NCBI GenBank assembly: GCA_958402075.1
Contig: CATXSD010000064.1
Location: 1-14,042, forward strand
Direction: 5' to 3'
Origin: Mediterranea massiliensis
GTDB lineage: Bacteria > Bacteroidota > Bacteroidia > Bacteroidales > Bacteroidaceae
Length of the DNA stretch: 14,042 bases
A model generated the notes under the pieces. It saw nothing but the letters and a program-made list of their open reading frames with translations. It had not been told where the DNA came from and searched no databases. This document shows, in pieces, positions 5,942-11,249 of the stretch (within the stretch, counting starts at the first letter, position 1; each line of letters starts with the position of its first letter). The translations under genes and the position numbers were made by a program.

Positions 5942-7066
5942 TCAATACTGACTAAGATCTATTTCCTCTACGTTTACCATATTCTTTAATTCAAATCCAG
6001 TAGAATTCCAGGTTTCAATGACTACCGTTTTTTTACCATCTGCGCTATAGCTATGTTCAGCCTCTGTCGAATAAGACTCTGTAATGCCATCACCCCATAT
6101 GACATTGCCAAATACATTGTCACCGGTCAACATTGGTAAGACGAATTCGTTAGCAGAGTGAACAAGGCTAATAATTCCATACTTTTCAAGTGCTCCCATT
6201 TCGTCAGAATCTTCATTCAGGGAGATGGTAATAGTCTGATCAGCAACAAACTCCAGGCCAAAATTCGTTAGCACCAATCTAAAAATGTATTGAAAGCCAC
6301 TTTTCATTTCCACCTCAGGAAAACTTGTTACATAATCTTTCCCATCAATGGTGGCTTTTAAATTGACATCCTTTGTCTTGGTTGAAAATGGAATGACCCA
6401 TATTTTAGGTAAATCTTCAGTCCAACCGGATTCGAGGAGCTGTTTGTCTGATTCCGTTACAATATTCCCTTTATTGTTTCCTGTTATTTTGCCGGTACTA
6501 ATATCCATACTGCCATCAACATATATTTCTTCGCCAGTCACTTCCAGTTTTTGCAACTTGCCATTACCGTTATATCCTTGAGTACAGATATTCAAGGAAG
6601 CCAATGATAAAGCATGTTTCATTGTCAACTTGGCGATATGGGTTGTATAGGAGACAGGAACAAAAGAACCGGAATAAAGTACATCCTTCTGTTGGGTAAC
6701 ATCAACTACTATGGCTTTGGGGTCAGTATTTTTATCAGAATAGGGAGAAACTGCATAAATGAAAGTCTTTTCATTTTTTCCCAAATATATTTTCGGACTA
6801 ATATCCCAGGTTCCACCTTTGTATGTAGCCTTTATGTTCTCTACAAAATCTGGCGCTTTAATATCACCATACGTTTTGGCATATATATTCATTTCATCAC
6901 CATCAGAAAACTGGGTGGTTACAGTGGATTTAGTTTCTACCGTTGTGCTGATCTCAACTTCCACTTTATTGTCATTGTCTGTATTTTCTTCCAATGTATC
7001 CTTACTGCATGCAAACAATGATAATAAGATGCAACAACTCAAGCTTATATTAAAGATTGTCTTCAT
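5942..7066 (-). CDS. Fimbrillin-like (Mfa-like) surface lipoprotein
   Basis: A 374-residue lipoprotein resembling the Bacteroidetes fimbrillin / Mfa-like group (PF13149-type). The signal peptide ends in lipobox LFA-C with Cys20. The next residues, SKDTLEEN, are Lys/acidic and resemble the surface lipoprotein export signal. Fimbrillin-type features are an FSDGDEMNIYA strand region (53-63), WDISPKIYLG then FIYAVSPY (87-109), KHALSLASLNI (150-160) and GFQYIFRLVLTNFGLEF (237-253). The C-terminal part (about 281-374) is a separate beta domain with WGDGITESYSTEAEHSY, and resembles PKD/BspA-associated segments of surface proteins. Whether it polymerises into a fimbria or acts as an adhesin is not readable. 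It starts 4 nt after the peptidase stop, so translation is probably coupled. It is the last gene of the minus-strand locus. Confidence 0.75.
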   Translation of the reverse strand: MKTIFNISLSCCILLSLFACSKDTLEENTDNDNKVEVEISTTVETKSTVTTQFSDGDEMNIYAKTYGDIKAPDFVENIKATYKGGTWDISPKIYLGKNEKTFIYAVSPYSDKNTDPKAIVVDVTQQKDVLYSGSFVPVSYTTHIAKLTMKHALSLASLNICTQGYNGNGKLQKLEVTGEEIYVDGSMDISTGKITGNNKGNIVTESDKQLLESGWTEDLPKIWVIPFSTKTKDVNLKATIDGKDYVTSFPEVEMKSGFQYIFRLVLTNFGLEFVADQTITISLNEDSDEMGALEKYGIISLVHSANEFVLPMLTGDNVFGNVIWGDGITESYSTEAEHSYSADGKKTVVIETWNSTGFELKNMVNVEEIDLSQY

Positions 7067-7070
7067 AATA

Positions 7071-8702
7071 TCAATTCTGTTTAGTTACCACATTAAACGT
7101 CTTCTTTTCTTCACCGCAAGTCAATTCGATTATCAATCGTCCGGCCGGTAATGTATTTAAATCGATATTCAACTCAGGCAATGGTTCCAGTACCCCTTTC
7201 TGAAGTTCTGCGCCAGCTTCGGAGAGGATACGATAAGCTACATTATGCTTTGTCTTTAATAAAAGGCTTTTAGTAATACGGTCATATTTCAACGAGGTAG
7301 TTTCTTCAATGCTCATCCATGGGGTTACCTTGATACGGAATCCTTGTGTTAAGCTTGATTTACTATCTGTATCAGTAACGGTAATTTCAATGTCCCATTC
7401 CGACTTTTGTGAGTTAAGGCTTTCTGTAGTAACCAGCATGCCATTTTGATATTTAAAAGGTACATTCATATAGGTTCCAGCACTGCTGTTATATACGCCA
7501 TGTACATCTATCTCAAAAGTCGTTTTAGGAGTCTCGTCATTCACCAGTATCTGTCCTACTGTAGAACCAGCTTTTAGTCCTTCTTCTATTTGCCTATTGC
7601 TTAATGAAATACTTTTTAGAACCTGATCGGGCGCACCTATACCAATCACGGCAACATGATGACTGTCATAGGCCATATTCATAGAAGCATCTCGTAAATT
7701 GTCGACAGGGAAATAGCCGTTGCCATAACTGCCCCAGCCCCAATTTACGTGAAACATGCCTTTGCCGTCATATCCGTCCAGGTTAAAACTATGACCTGCA
7801 TTGTTTTGGGTATCTACTGCATTATATATGATAGCTCTTCCGGCATTCAGTTCGTTAATCAATAATTGTTCCCAATCTTCATCATAATAGTCCCTCCAAA
7901 TGTATTCAACTGCGTCAGGATAAGAAAAGACATTCTTAAGGGCATCAGATATACGGTTTACTTCATTACTGGGAATACCCGAACCGTCTGTCCCATAATC
8001 CATGCGAACACTCATGCCTGCATGGTATAGAATACGGGCTACTTCATTATAATTATCGGCACCGGTTAATATGTCATCCCAATTGTATGCCATCTCATTA
8101 TCAAAATTGATAGACAAATTACCATAATTGGCACTTGTATAGCTTATGCTTCCTTTCGGACGAGCAGGATATCTCTGCACACTCATAGCCTGCCCCATAG
8201 CTACGGCTACACATCCGACAAGTGCTTTCTGCTGAGGACAATAGACGTTATAAGGTGTATCTTGATTCCAATTCACTTTGATAAGTGGTTCTATTTTTTG
8301 TCCTGATGCTCTCGTACTGACATCATTAACGTGGCTCCATCCTAAATGTGGTGTCGTAACAATCCGAGCAACTTTTTGGATCTGATCGGCATATTCATCT
8401 AACATGTATTGCATATTCTCGGGTAATTTCTCGAAATCTAATGAACCCTGTTCTGAATAGCCTAATATCGGTGTAGCAGTATCATCGCCCGATATGATTA
8501 TCCAACCTTGGGGGGTAAAATTAATGATGTAGTAAGCTTCGCCAACAGCTGCAATCTTTTGTATTGTTGTAGATTTCCACTTATTTGCGTGTGAGTAAGT
8601 AACGGCAAATTGGCGCGCCTGTTGTTCTGTTACTCTTTTTCCCCATAAATTGATAAAGGATGAAAGGAGTAATAGAAATAATGATAAGTATAGTTTTTTC
8701 AT
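7071..8702 (-). CDS. Secreted C10 family (streptopain-like) cysteine peptidase
   Basis: A 543-residue peptidase of MEROPS family C10 (PF01640), related to streptococcal SpeB and Bacteroides Bfp/Btp enzymes. Residues 1-21 are a signal peptide without a lipobox. Residues 22-130 resemble the Spi-type propeptide/inhibitor I69 domain (PF13734), which normally blocks the active site until cleaved. The catalytic domain has Cys164 in LVGCVAVAMGQ, His304 in NAGHSFNLDGYDG, and the HVNWGWGSYGNGYF segment (318-331) whose Trp residues shape the active site. Residues 361-543 are an extension: an apparent cadherin/Ig-like domain (about 366-470) and a terminal beta domain with IDLNTLPAGRLIIEL (503-517), similar to T9SS type-A sorting domains. 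The start at 8702 (MKKLYLSLF) was chosen because a longer frame from 8759 runs through the terminator and hides the signal peptide. Confidence 0.92.
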   Translation of the reverse strand: MKKLYLSLFLLLLSSFINLWGKRVTEQQARQFAVTYSHANKWKSTTIQKIAAVGEAYYIINFTPQGWIIISGDDTATPILGYSEQGSLDFEKLPENMQYMLDEYADQIQKVARIVTTPHLGWSHVNDVSTRASGQKIEPLIKVNWNQDTPYNVYCPQQKALVGCVAVAMGQAMSVQRYPARPKGSISYTSANYGNLSINFDNEMAYNWDDILTGADNYNEVARILYHAGMSVRMDYGTDGSGIPSNEVNRISDALKNVFSYPDAVEYIWRDYYDEDWEQLLINELNAGRAIIYNAVDTQNNAGHSFNLDGYDGKGMFHVNWGWGSYGNGYFPVDNLRDASMNMAYDSHHVAVIGIGAPDQVLKSISLSNRQIEEGLKAGSTVGQILVNDETPKTTFEIDVHGVYNSSAGTYMNVPFKYQNGMLVTTESLNSQKSEWDIEITVTDTDSKSSLTQGFRIKVTPWMSIEETTSLKYDRITKSLLLKTKHNVAYRILSEAGAELQKGVLEPLPELNIDLNTLPAGRLIIELTCGEEKKTFNVVTKQN

Positions 8703-8721
8703 GGGGCATCTTTTAGAGGGT

Positions 8722-8756
8722 AAAAAGGGCGTGTTTTTATTAACGAAAACACGCCC
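8722..8756 (-). terminator. Intrinsic terminator / attenuator just before the C10 peptidase gene
   Basis: On the minus strand, GGGCGTGTTTT (8756-8746) pairs perfectly over 11 bp with AAAACACGCCC (8737-8727) across an 8-nt loop, followed by five T (8726-8722). It lies 38 nt past the stop of the Calx-beta lipoprotein gene and 19 nt before the peptidase start. There is no space for a promoter between the hairpin and the peptidase start, and none matching TAnnTTTG was seen between the two genes, so read-through is the apparent route to the peptidase. Confidence 0.88.
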
Positions 8757-8794
8757 CAAGATTTTAATTATACTGTTATTCTAGACTGAATTTG

Positions 8795-9691
8795 TTAATT
8801 CTTTGTCATAACAATCTCACCTGCGGCATCCCAAAGCGAACCGCTCAGCTGGCCTGTTCCAGAAGGAGCCAAGAAGAAATAAAGCATCTTGGAACTATCA
8901 AACGTTACAGTCGTAAAATCATCATTACATTCACCGTCAATTGTCCCATCGAGAACCATTTGATTTCCTTCTGCAGTTCCCAGGTAAACATCGTTAATGC
9001 CAGAAGCTCCAAAATTCACCCCTTCTGCAAACATTGTTCCTAGTGCAAATGACAGAGTTACTTTTTGTGTTGCCATATCAAAATTGTATAACAATGTGGC
9101 TTGTGTCCAGTCATAGCCCATCATTCCTGTGACATAAAGAACTTGATTATATCCTTCTTCCGTCTCGTCGTGTCCAATTATTGTGACGTCCCAAGATTGC
9201 TCACCGGTATAAGGACTATTTACTGACATTTTCCATTTGCCTTGGAGTTTTTCATAGAAAGCGGAATCGTTGTCCCTTAAACCGACAGTCGTAACGGACT
9301 GGGTCCCAACGTTGGCGCCTTCTACGCTAATTAATTTTACAGTAAAGGTACGAGTCTCATTTATATCATTATCATCTACTGCACAGATCTCAATATTGCC
9401 ACTTGTGGCATCAGCGGGGATGACAATAGATTTTGAAGTAACGATATAATGCACGTCTTCCATTGCCGGATTTTCTCCAGCCTCTGCAACTTCAACCGTA
9501 ACTTTGATGGGGCCATTCAATTCGCCACTTACGGTCACAGGCACATTGAATATTCCTGCACTTTCTTTAACCAAGATTTCTTCTTGTGCCATGCTCACTG
9601 TCACATCACTGCTATTCCAGCTTTCTTCCTCAGAACATGCTGCGAAAAGGAAAGAAGTCAGGAGCAAAGCATATATTTTTCTAAACTTCAT
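8795..9691 (-). CDS. Calx-beta domain lipoprotein in SusE-like position
   Basis: A 298-residue lipoprotein. The signal peptide ends in FAA-C with Cys19. It is followed by SEEESW, an acidic run that fits the Bacteroidetes surface lipoprotein export signal. Residues about 29-142 form a Calx-beta-like domain, with VTVSMAQEEILVKESAG, a central VHYIVTSKSIVIPADATSG and a closing LRDND. Residues about 145-298 form a beta-rich domain that opens KLQGKWKMSVNSPYTG and ends GEIVMTKN. I cannot place this part in a family, though lipocalin-like or DUF domains in Bacteroidetes surface lipoproteins look similar. It starts 25 nt after the SusD stop. By position it is a SusE/SusF analogue that may bind ligand at the surface alongside SusCD, but no ligand can be read from sequence. 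Confidence 0.82.
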   Translation of the reverse strand: MKFRKIYALLLTSFLFAACSEEESWNSSDVTVSMAQEEILVKESAGIFNVPVTVSGELNGPIKVTVEVAEAGENPAMEDVHYIVTSKSIVIPADATSGNIEICAVDDNDINETRTFTVKLISVEGANVGTQSVTTVGLRDNDSAFYEKLQGKWKMSVNSPYTGEQSWDVTIIGHDETEEGYNQVLYVTGMMGYDWTQATLLYNFDMATQKVTLSFALGTMFAEGVNFGASGINDVYLGTAEGNQMVLDGTIDGECNDDFTTVTFDSSKMLYFFLAPSGTGQLSGSLWDAAGEIVMTKN

Positions 9692-9716
9692 ATTCTTTTA
9701 TTTTTAAATTTGACAA

Positions 9717-11231
9717 TTAATAACCGGGGTTTTGCTGGCCTTGCATTTGCGGGTTAGTCTGTATTTCATCAGAGGGAATAGGCCAAACGTAACGGTGGTC
9801 ACCGGCTTCATAAGAAACAGCACTACTGGTCGTAACAAGAATACTTTCGATTTGAGGATTTTCAGGATGTGATGGATTACGTTGGAAACCAAGTCCCCAA
9901 CGACGTAAGTCGCTCATTCTGAATCCTTCACCGATAAGTTCTTTTTGACGTTCTTCACGAATGGCATTAATTAAGTTCTGACCGCTATAACTTCCGTTTT
10001 CATATCCTTCAATACGTTTGCTGCGCAAATCATTCAAATATTTATTAGCCAATGTCGGATTGGTTGTTGCGGCAGCCTCCGCAGCGATTAAGTAAAGCTC
10101 ACTGGTACGGAAAGGTTTGCTCATATTCATATAGTTCGGAGTACTGGGAGTCGTGCGCAAATCGATATTGCCAGGATATTTCGTAAATACATATGCTTGT
10201 ACTTTAGAGTCTGTCAATTCCCAGATAGTAAAATAAGTATCAAAACGAACATCGCCTTCACCATACATAGCCAATACATCATAGGTCGGGATGTAATCCG
10301 CATTATCTTCATTCGTAGCCAGATAGGTTCCTCCAGTCGAGTTGCCCAATTCTGTTGCAGACATAAAGGGACGGAAAATGACTTCTGTGCCTTCGTCGTC
10401 GGCCCACAATTTCTTGTAATCGGCAAGTTCTGTCAAAGGATATATTCCAGAATTGATAACCGTTTCTGCTTTAGAGAGAGCCGTTTCATTATCTCCCTTG
10501 AGTAAAGCGATTCGAGCCTGTAAAGCTAAAACTGCATACGATGATAAATAGCTTGCATTGGGCGCTACGTTCGAATTATCAGTTTTTTCAAACTCAACTA
10601 AAGCATTATAAGCTGCAGTCAGATCATCGTCAATTAACTTATAAGTTTCATCTTGTGTGCTTCTGCCTGGATATGATGTCAAATCACCAGTCGGATGATA
10701 TACTGTAACCAAAGGCAAGCCTTTTGCAGCAGCTTGTGCATTCTCTGCAGAGTAGGTCTCACAGAAATGATCTGCCAACCAATAGTAGCAATAAGCTCTA
10801 ACAAAGTGAGCTTCACCATCGTAACGCGACAATGCCGCTAAATCGCTGGCCGACAATTCTGCGGTGGCTTTCAAATTCTCCATCTTCTCAATGATATAGT
10901 TGGCTGAATTGATGACCGAATATAAACCTGACCAATATCCGGTAATATCGCCGTCCGATGAATAAATTTCTCCTTGAGAAATGATGCCCAATCGGTTACC
11001 ATTGGCTGTCGTTCCCTGGAATTGGTCCATTTGTATATCTGAGAAATATACATAGGAGCCTGTTGTGAGTCCTCTCATGCTGGAATAAAGCCCATTGCGG
11101 AAACGATAACAGTCATTGACTGTTTGAATAGCCGTTTCATCATCAAGGCTTCCGTAAGGTTTCATGTCCATATCACAAGATGTGAAAATGGCACCTGCGG
11201 TAAATATAGTAGCTAAAAATATATTTTTCAT
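9717..11231 (-). CDS. SusD/RagB family nutrient-binding surface lipoprotein
   Basis: A 504-residue SusD-like protein of normal family length. The signal peptide ends in FTS-C with Cys19, followed by DMDMKPYG. SusD hallmarks are the TPR-like helical segment GEAHFVRAYCYYWLADHF (139-156), SELYLIAAEA (367-376), IREERQKELIGEGFRMSDLRR (414-434), and the C-terminal YVWPIPSDEIQTNPQMQGQQ (481-500) ending in NPGY. These proteins sit as a lid on the SusC transporter and capture extracellular ligand, either glycans or, in RagB, peptides. The start is 18 nt past the SusC stop, so the pair is cotranscribed. Sequence alone does not show whether the ligand is a glycan or a peptide. The neighbouring protease favours peptide or glycoprotein by inference. 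Confidence 0.95.
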   Translation of the reverse strand: MKNIFLATIFTAGAIFTSCDMDMKPYGSLDDETAIQTVNDCYRFRNGLYSSMRGLTTGSYVYFSDIQMDQFQGTTANGNRLGIISQGEIYSSDGDITGYWSGLYSVINSANYIIEKMENLKATAELSASDLAALSRYDGEAHFVRAYCYYWLADHFCETYSAENAQAAAKGLPLVTVYHPTGDLTSYPGRSTQDETYKLIDDDLTAAYNALVEFEKTDNSNVAPNASYLSSYAVLALQARIALLKGDNETALSKAETVINSGIYPLTELADYKKLWADDEGTEVIFRPFMSATELGNSTGGTYLATNEDNADYIPTYDVLAMYGEGDVRFDTYFTIWELTDSKVQAYVFTKYPGNIDLRTTPSTPNYMNMSKPFRTSELYLIAAEAAATTNPTLANKYLNDLRSKRIEGYENGSYSGQNLINAIREERQKELIGEGFRMSDLRRWGLGFQRNPSHPENPQIESILVTTSSAVSYEAGDHRYVWPIPSDEIQTNPQMQGQQNPGY

Positions 11232-11249
11232 AATTGTCAGTTAGTTAGT

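Noticed and set aside
8703..8759. A longer N-terminus for the C10 peptidase starting at 8759
   Set aside because: It would translate the terminator hairpin and bury the signal peptide at residue 20. The internal ATG at 8702 gives a standard secretory start.
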